This document shows positions 11,645 to 21,941 of a stretch of 64,000 nucleotides of DNA, piece after piece. Every line of letters starts with the position of its first letter. The first letter of the stretch is position 1. The position numbers and the translations under genes are program-made. Source of the DNA: Diplonema japonicum (lineage: Eukaryota > Euglenozoa > Diplonemea > Diplonemida > Diplonemidae); the NCBI GenBank assembly GCA_964019335.1, contig OZ025652.1:779177-843176 (forward strand), given 5' to 3'. The notes under the pieces are model-generated. The model was not told the origin of the DNA, searched no databases, and saw only the letters and a list, made by a program, of their open reading frames with translations.

Positions 11645-12919
11645 ATGAAACGCCTCTTCTCCTTGTGTTTCGGTGATAAGGTGGAGAATGAGCCATATGA
11701 GTACGAGGATCCGTTGCTGTCGGACAGTGAGGAGCAGGACACGGAGGTACCGCTATTCTTTGACAGTGATGAAGTGGACATCATGTGTGTCCTTGTGTGC
11801 ACGGTGGCGGCGGGGATCGCAATGTGCCAAGGGGAAGGCAGAGACCAGCGCCTCGTCGAACTTGAGCTGGCACACAAGCAGCTCAAAGACTCGCAAGAGC
11901 AGCGCATACACGAGCTCTCCAGCATCAAGCAGGAGCTGACCGCTGCCGTGACCACCAACAACGTTGTCCTCAATTACGTGGTAAGCAAGGTGGAGGAAGA
12001 GGAAGGCATCGAAGCGAACCCCTCCCAAAGCCTGAAAGAACGTACCTCGCGTGTGGAGCGTGCGCTCTCCCTCTCTGCCAACAAGGAGGCACACTCGCGT
12101 TTCGGATTGCAGAAGAAGAAGAAAACCCATTCCTCCCTCCGCGGATGGAACACCACACGGTACATACGAGACGAGGCCTCGCACACCGACCACGATATTT
12201 TGAAACATACCAAAGCTTTCCCGAACTTCGAGGAGCTCCCCATCCAGGACACCGACAGGCCACAAGCCCAGCCCATGCTGCTGCCCTTTTACTCCGTCCC
12301 GAGGCTTGGCCCTGTCGGCGTCCGCCCATCTCATGTATCGAAGACTGCAGCTGAGGTCATCCCCGCCAGTCCTGAGCACAGCTTGAGTGTAGTTGTGCAG
12401 CACCCTTCATGGACTGGGTTTGGAAGGACGACGAACTTTGAGTCGTTGAAAGCCAACGCTTTTCTGCAATTGGTGGGGACAGCCAAAGACGTGCAGGGCA
12501 AATGGCTGCCTTCAAGCAGGCTGCTTGTTGAGGTGAACATCGACCTCACCCAGCTCCTGATGAATGCCAGTAACACAGGGTACTTGGTGTGGGACACGAA
12601 TGGCCTGCTGCTGAGCATTGACAACTTAGAAAACTCAGAAAGCGATGCGTCTGACACGACTACAGACGTCGATGTGGCTGTCGACCCGAATTCCCTTAAG
12701 CGCTCCTACTTGGTCATGTCCTATAGCGAGGACTTTAAAGCCATTGCAAAGAGGCTCCGCGCCTCTGCCTATCCCGTGTCCCTCGTCATCCCCGTCGCTC
12801 CTTATAAATATGATGTTACTTTTCGAAGGCCTATCCCCACCACCCAGCAGGTAGTAGCTCTTTGCAAAGAATTTGGGTGGAAATTGCTGGGGCCCAGTAT
12901 AAATGGTGAGATGTACTAG
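11645..12919 (+). CDS. Hypothetical membrane-anchored coiled-coil protein (424 aa)
   Basis: Single-exon gene. The N-terminus is acidic (EYEDPLLSDSEEQDTE). A hydrophobic segment at about 47-60 (IMCVLVCTVAAGIAMC) could be a membrane anchor. It is followed by a Gln/Glu/Lys-rich coiled coil at about 68-105. The central part is low complexity and basic. The C-terminal 200 residues look like a folded domain, with regular alternation of hydrophobic residues (for example KRSYLVMSYSEDFKAIAKRL and YPVSLVIPVAPYKYDVTF), but I do not recognise it. Another gene in the window (61-870) shares the plan of short acidic N-terminus, helix and coiled coil, though not the sequence. Confidence 0.75.
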   Translation: MKRLFSLCFGDKVENEPYEYEDPLLSDSEEQDTEVPLFFDSDEVDIMCVLVCTVAAGIAMCQGEGRDQRLVELELAHKQLKDSQEQRIHELSSIKQELTAAVTTNNVVLNYVVSKVEEEEGIEANPSQSLKERTSRVERALSLSANKEAHSRFGLQKKKKTHSSLRGWNTTRYIRDEASHTDHDILKHTKAFPNFEELPIQDTDRPQAQPMLLPFYSVPRLGPVGVRPSHVSKTAAEVIPASPEHSLSVVVQHPSWTGFGRTTNFESLKANAFLQLVGTAKDVQGKWLPSSRLLVEVNIDLTQLLMNASNTGYLVWDTNGLLLSIDNLENSESDASDTTTDVDVAVDPNSLKRSYLVMSYSEDFKAIAKRLRASAYPVSLVIPVAPYKYDVTFRRPIPTTQQVVALCKEFGWKLLGPSINGEMY

Positions 12920-12990
12920 TAGTAAGAATAGATGTTGTTCTATATTGCTTGTTGCCCTACACCGGAATCATGACACACAGGGTTACACGT

Positions 12991-13314
12991 ATGGGTAGGG
13001 ATGCTCTACACTTCAAACATGGGTGGGAGAAGCCTCAGTTTTTGACAAAGAACAAAATGACAATGCCGACGGAAACTTACGAGCACTCGTTCAGTCTGAG
13101 TGCGATGGGAGGTCTGGCTGCCTCGCTGTTCGGCGCCCCCTTCCGGCTGCTGAACCGTCCGATAACAACGGGGCTGGTATGCTAACTACTGCACAACACT
13201 GCAACACAGGGTACGATACAAGAGCACGGCGCACGGCCGGCGGTCGTACGACCGATTCATAACCATCGAGGACATACACGCAAGAGTCTTAATATTAGTA
13301 CAGTAGTGCTGTAG
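12991..13314 (+). CDS. Possible small spliced gene (96 aa)
   Basis: The ATG lies 11 nt after a GACACACAG acceptor. Exon 1 (12991-13176) reads through ETYEHSFSLSAMGGLAASLFG to ...RPITTGL. A 33-nt GTATGC...ACACAG intron (13177-13209) then joins a 34-codon exon ending at TAG 13312-13314. Exon 1 composition looks coding. The tail in the phase dictated by the splice is less protein-like than another frame of the same exon (RYKSTAHGRRSYDRF), so the exact C-terminus is doubtful. No family was recognised. Confidence 0.4.
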
Positions 13315-13378
13315 TCGTGTAGCTATTCGGTTATTTTACCACGCGGCTGGAAATGGTTCTCAAAGCCCTTTACACAAA

Positions 13379-13603
13379 ATGCCCTTCTCGGTATTGGGAG
13401 TTAACCACTCGTTGTGCTACCAGATGAGCGCTTGTCCTGATGCGGGGACCACAAGAGGACACAAGTTCGACACGTTTACCTGCAAACCAATTTCATGCAC
13501 ACAGAGGTCCGGTGCACGAGGTGTGACAAGAGTGACGACTGCTTACAAGACGTGCTACTCTGGCGACCCATCGTGCAAGGGTGATGCTAAGTTTATTAGG
13601 TGA
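13379..13603 (+). CDS. Doubtful small Cys-rich ORF
   Basis: A 74-codon frame with six Cys residues (CYQMSAC, TCKPISC, TCYSGDPSC) in the gap before the WW-domain gene. No clear acceptor lies close upstream. A second frame over the same bases also looks coding (13441-13585, containing RCTRCDKSDDC), so a spliced gene with a different exon structure is possible. Recorded because something is probably encoded here, but I cannot fix the model. Confidence 0.25.
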   Translation: MPFSVLGVNHSLCYQMSACPDAGTTRGHKFDTFTCKPISCTQRSGARGVTRVTTAYKTCYSGDPSCKGDAKFIR

Positions 13604-13665
13604 TTATAAGTTACAAAGTTAGTTACTATTTTAAACTCCAAACACCACTAAGCACGCAGGCGAAC

Positions 13666-15033
13666 ATGGCGAAGGTGTCACTGGATGACAATGCACGCAT
13701 CCTGCACTCGCAGATCCTAGATATAAAGAGCAAGCTCCTGTACAGGACGCAACACCCTTCCACCCATATCCCATGGGAGAGACCAGTGAGCATCGAGCCG
13801 CCAAGGTCCTCGTGTGATGCACGTAGTTTCAGTGAACGAGAAAGCTACATGAATAAAAGGGAGAGAGAGCTCCAGCAGCGTAAGGCGTCACTTTTCAAGG
13901 ACCTCTCCACTCACGAGGAGCACGTTAGCAAGCAGGAGACCCGAACACCTGAAAGACAACAGCCGATACAAAAAAGACTTCAGGAGCGCAGCATACCCCG
14001 TAGTACACCCATCGTCTCTCATTCAGAGCAAGACGAGCCTACACTTGGTAGCAAACGTCAGGAGCGTCCTGAAGTACAGTTATTTGAAACGCAGCGAACG
14101 TTGGTAACAAAGGCCATCGCACCCCCACTGCCTCCCAAACCGCGTGTCATAGTCACCAGCAGTGTCGGCAGCATGGCAGTGTCGGCTGTGGAGCTTTTTG
14201 TAGCAGAGGCACCCCTTTTGGCGGTGTTCCCACAAGCACCTCGTAAGAGTGTCCAAACTGCAGCAGTTCAATGCACCATGCAAGAGGCCCCGAGCAAGCC
14301 TGAACAGTCCGATCGAAGCGAGTTCATGTTACCCAAGTTTTCACCTGATATACAGCAAGAGCCTGTCCAATCTGTGGCGCGAGCGGAATCAACCAAAGTA
14401 GACGCACCTCTTACACAGCCACCTGCCCTGGAGCAGGACGCACCTCTCAAAGTGCCTGAAGTTACTCCTTACCCAACACCTGATTCACATCCGGTGCAGA
14501 CAGCTTCACAAGCACAAGCACAAGCCACTCCCCCACCTGCTTCTGTGGAAGAGGAAGAGACATGGGCAGCAATGGAAAAAGAAGCACTCCTCTCGGGCGA
14601 ATGGCAGCAGCGAAAAGACAAAGCATCGAACCGGAACTATTACTTACACAAAATCACCAAGCAGACCATATGGAACCTCAGGAAGCATTTCAAGGAAACT
14701 CGTAAACCAACTCTAGCTGCCGTCCCAGCACTGCCAGTTCCTTCTAACCCGCCCCCTAGCACGCCTGCTACTGAAAGTGACTTCTTCCCCACCAACTCAG
14801 CAGCCTCCATCCCTTCAGATGTCCAGAAAGAGCCATCGTCACCCCTGTTGCCCATCGAACCCACCAAAGAGCAAGTGGAAGACGAGATTGCACGCGTGAT
14901 ATCAAAAGGGATCTGGATCGAAAAGGCCAGCACCAAAGGAAAGTCTTACTATCTCAACAAGAAAGACAAACGGGTTTCGGATAAAACCGTCTGGGACCTC
15001 AGGGCCACCTTGAAGAAGGCCCTCATGGCGTGA
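13666..15033 (+). CDS. Protein with two C-terminal WW-like domains (455 aa)
   Basis: The first ATG after the AGCACGCAG acceptor is at 13666. The N-terminal two thirds is disordered, with Lys/Glu-rich stretches and many Pro, Ser and Gln. Near residues 300-335 the sequence GEWQQRKDKASNRNYYLHK followed by TIWNL matches a WW domain (Trp, then YY-L-H-K, then Trp). A second copy near the C-terminus reads WIEKASTKGKSYYLNK, then KTVWDL. WW domains bind proline-rich ligands, and tandem WW domains occur in splicing and transcription adaptors such as Prp40 and CA150. No FF domains follow, so a direct equivalent cannot be named. The downstream neighbour is transcription factor Elf1. Confidence 0.85.
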   Translation: MAKVSLDDNARILHSQILDIKSKLLYRTQHPSTHIPWERPVSIEPPRSSCDARSFSERESYMNKRERELQQRKASLFKDLSTHEEHVSKQETRTPERQQPIQKRLQERSIPRSTPIVSHSEQDEPTLGSKRQERPEVQLFETQRTLVTKAIAPPLPPKPRVIVTSSVGSMAVSAVELFVAEAPLLAVFPQAPRKSVQTAAVQCTMQEAPSKPEQSDRSEFMLPKFSPDIQQEPVQSVARAESTKVDAPLTQPPALEQDAPLKVPEVTPYPTPDSHPVQTASQAQAQATPPPASVEEEETWAAMEKEALLSGEWQQRKDKASNRNYYLHKITKQTIWNLRKHFKETRKPTLAAVPALPVPSNPPPSTPATESDFFPTNSAASIPSDVQKEPSSPLLPIEPTKEQVEDEIARVISKGIWIEKASTKGKSYYLNKKDKRVSDKTVWDLRATLKKALMA

Positions 15034-15119
15034 CATTTCCATTTTTCTTTTCTCGTTTTAGATTACTTTGTTATTCAAATTATATGCTTCCCGAGTATTG
15101 TACTGCCCAACCAGACGAG

Positions 15120-15606
15120 ATGGGGAAGAGAAGGTCAAGAAAGGTTGCACCAAAGAAGGCAGCGGCGAAGCTCCCTACTTCGTTCGATTGTCCTTTCTGC
15201 AACCATATGAGTACTGTGACAGTGAAGCTGGTACAGAGCGCGAAAATTGGGAAACTGGAGTGCAGGGTGTGCGGAGTGAAGACGGAGACAACCATTACTC
15301 ATTTGTCAAAAGAAGTGGATGTGTATTGTGAATGGATGGACAGCTGTGTGGAACTCAACAGACAGGGCGACACAGCCGACCCTGCCCTTGATGACGAGGA
15401 GCTAGGGATAACACAAAGCAAAAGACAACGAGGGGTAAGCACATCACCACACACACCACCACACTTCAGGACGACGATGTTGCAGCACTTCTCGAGCCTG
15501 ACGGCAGCGACGGATCGCTTTATGATAATTACCAAGACGGGCTACTCCCTTCAGATGTATGCACAAAAGCCACCTCACCATGTACTCACAGGAAGAAGTT
15601 GCATAG
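15120..15606 (+). CDS. ELOF1: Transcription elongation factor Elf1 (ELOF1)
   Basis: Small zinc-ribbon protein that travels with RNA polymerase II. Exons are 15120-15434, 15470-15556 and 15592-15606, with two 35-nt introns (GTAAGC...TTCAG and GTATGC...CACAG). The product is 138 residues. It has the family hallmarks: MGKRRSRK basic start, CPFC and CRVC zinc ligands, and the VDVYCEWMDSC segment. The acidic tail added by exons 2 and 3 ends LLPSDEEVA. An in-frame ATG at 15084 would add 12 residues, but the conserved MGK start and an AACCAG acceptor at 15111 favour 15120. Only 4 codons lie in the last exon. Confidence 0.93.
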
Positions 15607-15706
15607 TTTTGCTTTTTGTTCAGTTGTTTCCCTGTCCTCAAATATTCAGTTCTTGCCCTTGTTGCCGCATAGGATCACCACAGCTGTATTTCGTTAAACT
15701 TTTAAA

Positions 15707-17109
15707 ATGTCTGACGCGAAGCAGGTTGAGAAGAAGGAGGGTGCCGAGAGGGCCGATGACAGAATCAACATCTCCAGCAACAAGGATGTTTTCTTCTACG
15801 TGGACCTTGCCAAGAAGCTCCTTGCTGACGCTGAAAGGCCTGATGTGCTTGAGCTGACCGGCCTTGGCTCCTCCATCTCCGTATGTTAAACAGAAACTGG
15901 GACCACCTTCACACAGACTGTTGTGTCCGTCGCTGACATCCTCCGTGAGCAGGACCTCGCCACCGTGAGCAAGCTCGAGACTGGCATGTCTGGCCGTACC
16001 AACCGCACTGCCAAGATCCAGGTATGCATCATAGCGACAATAAGCAAACACGCCACAGTGCTGGGTCAAGAAGAACGCCGGCTTCGAGGAGGCTTACAAG
16101 AAGCAGCTCGAGGAGAAGGCCGCCAAGTTGAAGACCAGGGTTGAGTCCGCCAAGAACCAGGCCTTCGTCTTCATCAAGCCCCACGCCGTCACCGCCGACG
16201 TGAAGAAGCTCGTGAAGGAGACCCTTACCGCCAAGGGCGTCACCATCACCGGTGAGGGTTCCATCAAGGCCGAGACCATCGACAAGAAGAAGCTCATCGA
16301 CCAGCACTACTACGCCATTGCCAGCAAGGCCACCATCCTTCAGCCGAAGGACCTGAACGTCCCCGCTGACAAGTTCAAGGGCCAGTTCGGTCTTGGTTGG
16401 GACGAGGCCCTCGAGAAGGGCTGCGTCTACAATGCCATGGATGCCTGCAAGAAGCTCGACCTTGACGCCGACGGTCTTGACACTGAGTGGGCCAAGGCTA
16501 AGAAGGCCGGCAAGCTTGTCAAATTCGGTGGTGGCTTCTACTGCGGCCTGATCGAGATCGAGGGTAAGGAGCCTGCGTATGCAAAATTGAAATCCAATAT
16601 TCACCTATGACAGTTACGTGTTCAACGGCTTCTTCATGTCGATGAGGACCAAGTTCACCAAGCCCGGTCTGACCATCTACTACTACACTGTGGAGTGGGA
16701 TGCCGCTGACTTGAAGTGGGCTGACTTCCGTGGTAAGGTGCTCGGGCCCACTGACCCCGCTGAGGCCCCTGCTGACTCTCTCCGTGGTAAGGTGTTCTCC
16801 GACTGGGAGAAGCTTGGCCTCAGCGAAGTGCCCAACGTGGGTGACAACGGTGTGCACGCGTCTGCCTCGCCTTTCGAGGGTCTTGCTGAGAGGATGAACT
16901 GGCTCAGCGAGTCCGTGGACAGGAACGCCTTCGGCAAGATCCTGACCGCCTCCAGCATCCCCAGGAAGGTCATCAAGGAGTGGAGCGTGGACCCCCAGGT
17001 GAACCTCGGTGACAAGAAGGGCTCCCTCTTCGACTCTGTCGAGGACCTTGACGCTGCTGAATGTGTTGACAAGCTTGTGAAGCTCGCCAACCTCAACAAG
17101 GAGGAGTAG
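15707..17109 (+). CDS. Alba domain fused to a nucleoside diphosphate kinase-like domain (430 aa)
   Basis: Exons 15707-15880, 15917-16021, 16059-16576 and 16614-17109 are joined across introns of 36, 37 and 37 nt. Residues about 15-105 match the Alba nucleic-acid-binding fold (INISSNKDVFFYVDLA, then LTGLGSSIS, ending in RTAKIQ). The remainder resembles an enlarged NDK: it starts FVFIKPHAV, has a long insertion, and then GPTDPAEAP plus NGVHASAS, which keeps the catalytic His. The usual KPD is KPH. Codon bias is very strong (AAG, GAG, GCC, CTC), as in the ribosomal genes, so the protein should be abundant. Role is inferred: RNA or DNA binding linked to nucleotide binding or phosphotransfer. Confidence 0.85.
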
Positions 17110-17547
17110 ACCGTGCCTTTCATTGCGTTCCATTACAATTTTATAACATTTTTTAAGGATTTTTTCCGGGGTTTTTTTTATCTCTTTGCCTCTGATGAAA
17201 GTGTGATTTTTTTACTCCCCCCCCCTTTTTCTTGTTGCTCAAAAAATACTGGGAAAAAAAATGTCCCCCTTTTTTTTTTGCTCCCTCTGCTTTGTTTTCT
17301 TTTCTTTTTCTTTTTACCGACGGTAACGATCCCAATCCCCCTCAGGTCACTCAAAGGTTTTCTCCATTAGTAAGGGAGGAGGCATGAAGCAGCAGAAGAA
17401 AAGTACGATAGTGGATGGCCTTTCGCACCCCCCCCTTTTTTTTCTTTCTTCCCACCACCATGCTTTTAAATTTTTCACCCACTCCCTACTTTTCTTTGCT
17501 TTTCGTTAATATTTCCTAAGAAATTTTAAGAAGGTTCAGGGTGCAAG
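17110..17547. other. Intergenic spacer, T/C-rich
   Basis: 438 nt of 3' UTR and 5' leader with many T and C runs. No reading frame looks real. It ends in GAAGGTTCAG, 8 nt before the ATG of the next gene, a typical acceptor. Confidence 0.7.
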
Positions 17548-20285
17548 ATGAAGGTAAGTTTGTTGGCCTTGCTTGCCGTGGCTGTGGTGTTATTGGCCGT
17601 TCAGATATGCTGTTGTGTGTTAGCACTAGCAAACGAGGCAGAATCATATGTGGTGGCTGGCTTGCTGTGTGGATGTGTGATGGGGGCCATGCTGATCAGC
17701 AGTCTGGGAGGGTTGTTGCGGTTCTTTTCTGATCTGTCTAATGATTTGAAGAACTTGTGCAGCATGAAGACAAGCGAGCTACACGTGGAGGCACGCCCAC
17801 CCCCCAAGATCAGCGAGTTGCGCAACCTGAATGAACAGTTACTGAAGCTTGTTGTCAGTCTCCGCGAGACACGTCCCTTCATCCCTGCTTATGTGTTGGA
17901 TGCCATGACCGAAGGTGATGAAGTTCCATCCCCACGTTCTTGCGACGGAGATAAAGGTGTTGACTCGCCAATCAGCCTTGAGGGCGTCCCTATGATCTCC
18001 ATCACCCCCGTACCCAGTCCAGCCGCTGCCAAAAGCAACTCCAAAGGCCGCTTTGGTCTCAGCCTTAGCACCGCAGATATCGACACGCACAGCATCGACT
18101 TCGATGTGTCTGTTGCCTCCATGGAATCGGCTGCTGTCCCGAAGTCTGTCCGTGTACAGTCACCCCTGTCTAAGCAACTGCTCGAGAACCAGTTTCCACC
18201 CGGTGCTGCCCACAAGTCATTCTCAGGTTTTGTTGCCACCAACAATGACACCTCCTGCACATTCAGGCGGAGCAGCACATCCAATGCCCTCAATCAGCTA
18301 AGAAGGACCTCGCAGCCACTGGTGAATGCTAACATCGGAAACGATGTAAAAGCCAAGAAAGGCCATGCCTTGATGGCATGCATGAAGCGCCGAAAGGGCA
18401 CGCTGCTTTCGGTGGAGTATGGCATCATGGAGCTCGCCAATGACAACACTGCTGACACCTATGAGTTGGCCGCATCGCTGGTGTCGTCGGCGCTGGACAT
18501 CATTCACGCAGAGGGTGGCAACGTCGTGCAGCTGACAGCAAACTATATTTTAGCTGCGTGGAATACCCACCACCCTTGCACAAGACATTCTTGGAATGCT
18601 TGCAAAGTTGCGGTAGAGCTGAAGAACTTCATGGAGTCCATGACCGATGACGGTGAGACGAGCATCGCGTGGTCAGTGGCTGTGACAACAGGCTTTTTGT
18701 ACTATGGCAGCATTGGGAATGAAAAACACAAATCAGCTTTCGTGTTAGGTTCCATCACCGACCATGTGAAGCAGCTGAACAACCTGTCGAGACACCTGCG
18801 GGTGCCCGTTATAATCACAGAAGCAGTGCAGGAGGTACGAGTGTGAATAATACCAAACATCACAACAGGTGGTGCACAACCTGCTGGCCTGCCGTCCTGT
18901 CGACGTGGTGCTGTGGTTCGATGATATCATGAGCAAATCAGTGAGAGAGATCATCTACGAGGTATGATGCACACTGCACTGCACACATGAAGGTTGTCGA
19001 TAACATGCCAGTGGACCCAACGCTGTGGAAGGAGGCCTTCACAGGGTTTGTGAGCGGCGCTTTTAATGATTCTGATGCCAAGATATCTACATTGATGCAA
19101 AAGACGAGTAGCGACAGGCAGCTCAGCAGGTTGGCTTCTCTTGTCGCAAATGCAAAGGCGAAAACACTGAATATTCCAGAGCCGTATGTCAGAAGAATGG
19201 TTGGGTGGGAGAGTTGGGAAGTGGAACAGAGCTTCGAGAAGAAATTCCTCTCTGGCAGTCTTGAGAAGTACAAGACACGGTCAACTAGGAGGAGCACATC
19301 GTATTCTGCAAACTCAACGCATTCAGAAGACCTCAAATTGGCGATAGAGCTGACGCAGCGTGACAAGTCTGACAACTCTGATAGTGACACATGCTCCACA
19401 GCACACAGCGAAGACGAAGATACACCACCTGAGAGATTCAAAGACACAGACGGCTCGGAGTGGAGACGGAGCGCAAAGCAGCTGGGAAATGGAGCCTTTG
19501 GTGATGTGTGGTTGGGAATGTCAGAAGATGGATCTCTAGTAGCGCTGAAATGCATGAAGGTTCCACCCCCTGTTGCTGCAGCCAGGAGACTCAGCCGTGT
19601 TTCCTCGCCCCTGCACGACACAGTGTCATCGGCAGTGAAGGAAGTAGAAATCCTGTCAAAGTACAAAGACGAGTCTATCGTGTGCTTTATCTCGTGTGGT
19701 GTGTTCGGGAAGAACATTATTGTGGTCATGGAATATGTAAGCGGTGGATCCCTTGCATCTATCCTAGATCAATTCGGGTCTGTGCCTTCTGCAACAGCGA
19801 GAAGATACACCAAAGACATCCTGAGGGGTTTGCTGTACTTGCACTCTAACGACATTATACACGTCGACCTTAAGCCTGCCAATGTGCTGCTGCACACTGA
19901 CGGGCAGTGCAAGTTAAGCGACTTCGGGACGTGCAAGGTACTGACAGCAATTGGGAAACAAGCCGCTGAGAGCAAGGGGACACCCATGTATATGGCGCCA
20001 GAAGCTTGCAGGGGACAGGTATCTAAGGCTAGCGACGTATGGTCGTTGGGGCACACAGTGATAGCAATGTTGGCAGGTGTGTCGCCGTTTGAGTGGACGG
20101 AAGAGGTGCCCAAAGGCCCTCACCTCTTTATGAGGTGGCTTTGCAGAATGGAAGGAGATGTGCCCCTCCCACCTGCATCACTCATTGGTGAGCAGGGGCT
20201 GGGCTTTGTCGTCAAGTTACTCCGTCGCAACCCTGCACACCGCCCGTCCGTCGACCAGCTTGTCTATGACTCCTTTGTCTTGTAG
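17548..20285 (+). CDS. Membrane protein with a degenerate class III cyclase-like domain and a C-terminal Ser/Thr kinase (890 aa)
   Basis: Three exons, 17548-18834, 18869-18961 and 18993-20285, with 34- and 31-nt introns. Two hydrophobic segments lie at about 4-24 and 36-56. After a Ser/Pro-rich linker, residues about 270-430 follow the class III nucleotide cyclase pattern (GTLLSVEYGIMELA, GGNVVQLTANYILAAWN, TTGFLYYGSIG), but the two metal-binding Asp positions are not Asp. A MAP3K-type kinase domain occupies about 616-890: GNGAFGDVW P-loop, ALKCM lysine, HVDLKPAN catalytic loop, DFG, APE. Arg of HRD is replaced by Val, while the catalytic Asp is kept. The cyclase part is probably regulatory and the kinase probably active. 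Confidence 0.88.
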
Positions 20286-20832
20286 CTCTGTACATATTAC
20301 GCGTTGAAGTGTTTGCAGGCCTTCCGGTCACGCATTGCGTTCAATTCTCGTAAATCGCAAGCTGCGCCGTCTAATAAGCATTCGGTGCGTGATTTGTTAT
20401 GACTTTTTCTTCTTTGTTGCTGTTCCAGATATTAATGAACAATGAATTGTATGTCACTCGTGTGAAATTCATTGGGCGTACATTATGGTTTTTGTATCTC
20501 AATTTTACTTCTGTACCCTATAAAACATCATTCGAGAATCAAAAAGAATCGGGCCGATTGTTTGTGCAAGCCGCTCGCATGCAACGGCAGCACATCCACT
20601 CCCTCGAACCAAAATTTTTCAGGAAGTGGGTTGCCTTCTTGTACGCTTGCTTGCTCATGCAGGCCTCATTCCCGAGTCTCTTCCCGAGGAGACCTCCGGG
20701 CAGGACTTAATATTTTGATTTTTCTGGAGTAAAATAAAATTTGGGGGGTAGTGAGAATAGTGAAATTGAAGGGATTAGAATAAAATCGAGAACAGTAAAT
20801 AAAATCGTTTGCTACTTGTTATCTCCAGGCCC
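20286..20832. other. Spacer with a possible 91-codon ORF
   Basis: 547 nt. The ORF 20435-20710 begins 7 nt after a CTTTTTCTTC-rich tract ending GCTGTTCCAG, a good acceptor. It reads MNNELYVTRVKFIGRTLWFL and ends PRRPPGRT. It could be a small basic protein, but no family was recognised and composition is not decisive. The rest is A/T-rich leader of the next gene. Confidence 0.35.
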
Positions 20833-21885
20833 ATGGACCTTGTCGTGCAAGGCATCGGGCAGGTGATCCCGGTTGAGATAGAGGCAGAACACACATGCCA
20901 CGATATGTATGAGATGGTCAGTGGAGTGACTGGGATTGCTAGCAACAGATTTGAGCTGGAAGGGATACCTAGGGATAAAACCAGGATGTGCGAATTGGGT
21001 TTTAGTAAATCTGATGTAGTGCGCATGACCCCCAGCAAGGAGGGGCGTTCCCCTTGGGAGGGCACTGTGGCGTGGAGCGAGTCAAGGGACACGAAGATTA
21101 CAACAGTGGTGGAACGCGATGGTGCGGTCTGGTACACAACGGGCGACAAAGTATTGATGCGAAGTGGAAGTGGTGAGAAGCTCGGGAGCCTCCCTGCACA
21201 GACGGGGACCACGTTCACGGCGGCTGTGCTTCCAGACGGCAGATACCTGGCAGGTGGTAGGAACGGGAAACTGGTCATCGGAGGCGCGGCAAAAGATGTA
21301 TTTGATGATTGGGTGTGCTGCTTGGCAGTTGTAAACAATAACGAAGTGGCTGTGTCTACAAGGAAAGCCCCTTATGACGTGTTAGTTGTTGATACCTCCA
21401 CAAGGTGTGTGGTAGAGGTACTGGCGGGGCACACAGACGCAGTCTGGGGGCTAGCAGCACTGCCTGGCATACTTTACAGCAGTTCAAATGACACGACCAT
21501 TCGGAAGTGGGATATGGTCCTTGGCACCTCGTGTGTGCTGCGATCGCATACATCAGGTGTTGTGAGTGTTGCAACGGCTGAATGGCTGCCTGATGCACTT
21601 GTATCAACCTCTCGTGACCAAACAGCCATTATCTGGCGCAGCGACGAAGTGCAGCACGTACTGCAGGGCCACACGGCAAGCGTCTACTGTGTCAGCATCA
21701 CCTCGTATCTCGGTGAGTCCTATGTAATCACGGGTAGCGGCGACCATACCATTCGCGTGTGGGATTTCTTCGAAGGTACTCAGCTGTCGTGTTTCCACGA
21801 CGACAGCTCAGTCATCGCCGTCGTGACCTTCAACGGGAAGGTGTTGACGGGGAACAGTGGTGGTTGGCTTAAGTGTTGGGTGTAG
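20833..21885 (+). CDS. WD40-repeat protein with a ubiquitin-like N-terminus (350 aa)
   Basis: The ATG at 20833 lies 4 nt after TATCTCCAG. The first 65 residues resemble a ubiquitin-like fold (VVQGIGQVIPVEIEAEHTC, then FELEGIPRDKTRMCELG). The rest folds as a beta-propeller. Clear WD units include AGHTDAVWGLAALPG with SSNDTTIRKWD, TSRDQTAIIWR, and GHTASVYCVSI with GSGDHTIRVWD. WD40 propellers are protein-binding platforms. The ubiquitin-like/propeller combination is a scaffold design, but no specific orthologue is recognised. It lies between the pseudo-cyclase kinase and the giant PAS protein. Confidence 0.88.
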   Translation: MDLVVQGIGQVIPVEIEAEHTCHDMYEMVSGVTGIASNRFELEGIPRDKTRMCELGFSKSDVVRMTPSKEGRSPWEGTVAWSESRDTKITTVVERDGAVWYTTGDKVLMRSGSGEKLGSLPAQTGTTFTAAVLPDGRYLAGGRNGKLVIGGAAKDVFDDWVCCLAVVNNNEVAVSTRKAPYDVLVVDTSTRCVVEVLAGHTDAVWGLAALPGILYSSSNDTTIRKWDMVLGTSCVLRSHTSGVVSVATAEWLPDALVSTSRDQTAIIWRSDEVQHVLQGHTASVYCVSITSYLGESYVITGSGDHTIRVWDFFEGTQLSCFHDDSSVIAVVTFNGKVLTGNSGGWLKCWV

Positions 21886-21941
21886 TTATCGCCTTTTGTT
21901 CGTGCTTTGCTCTTTTAACATTACTCTCGAAAGGTAAGAAG

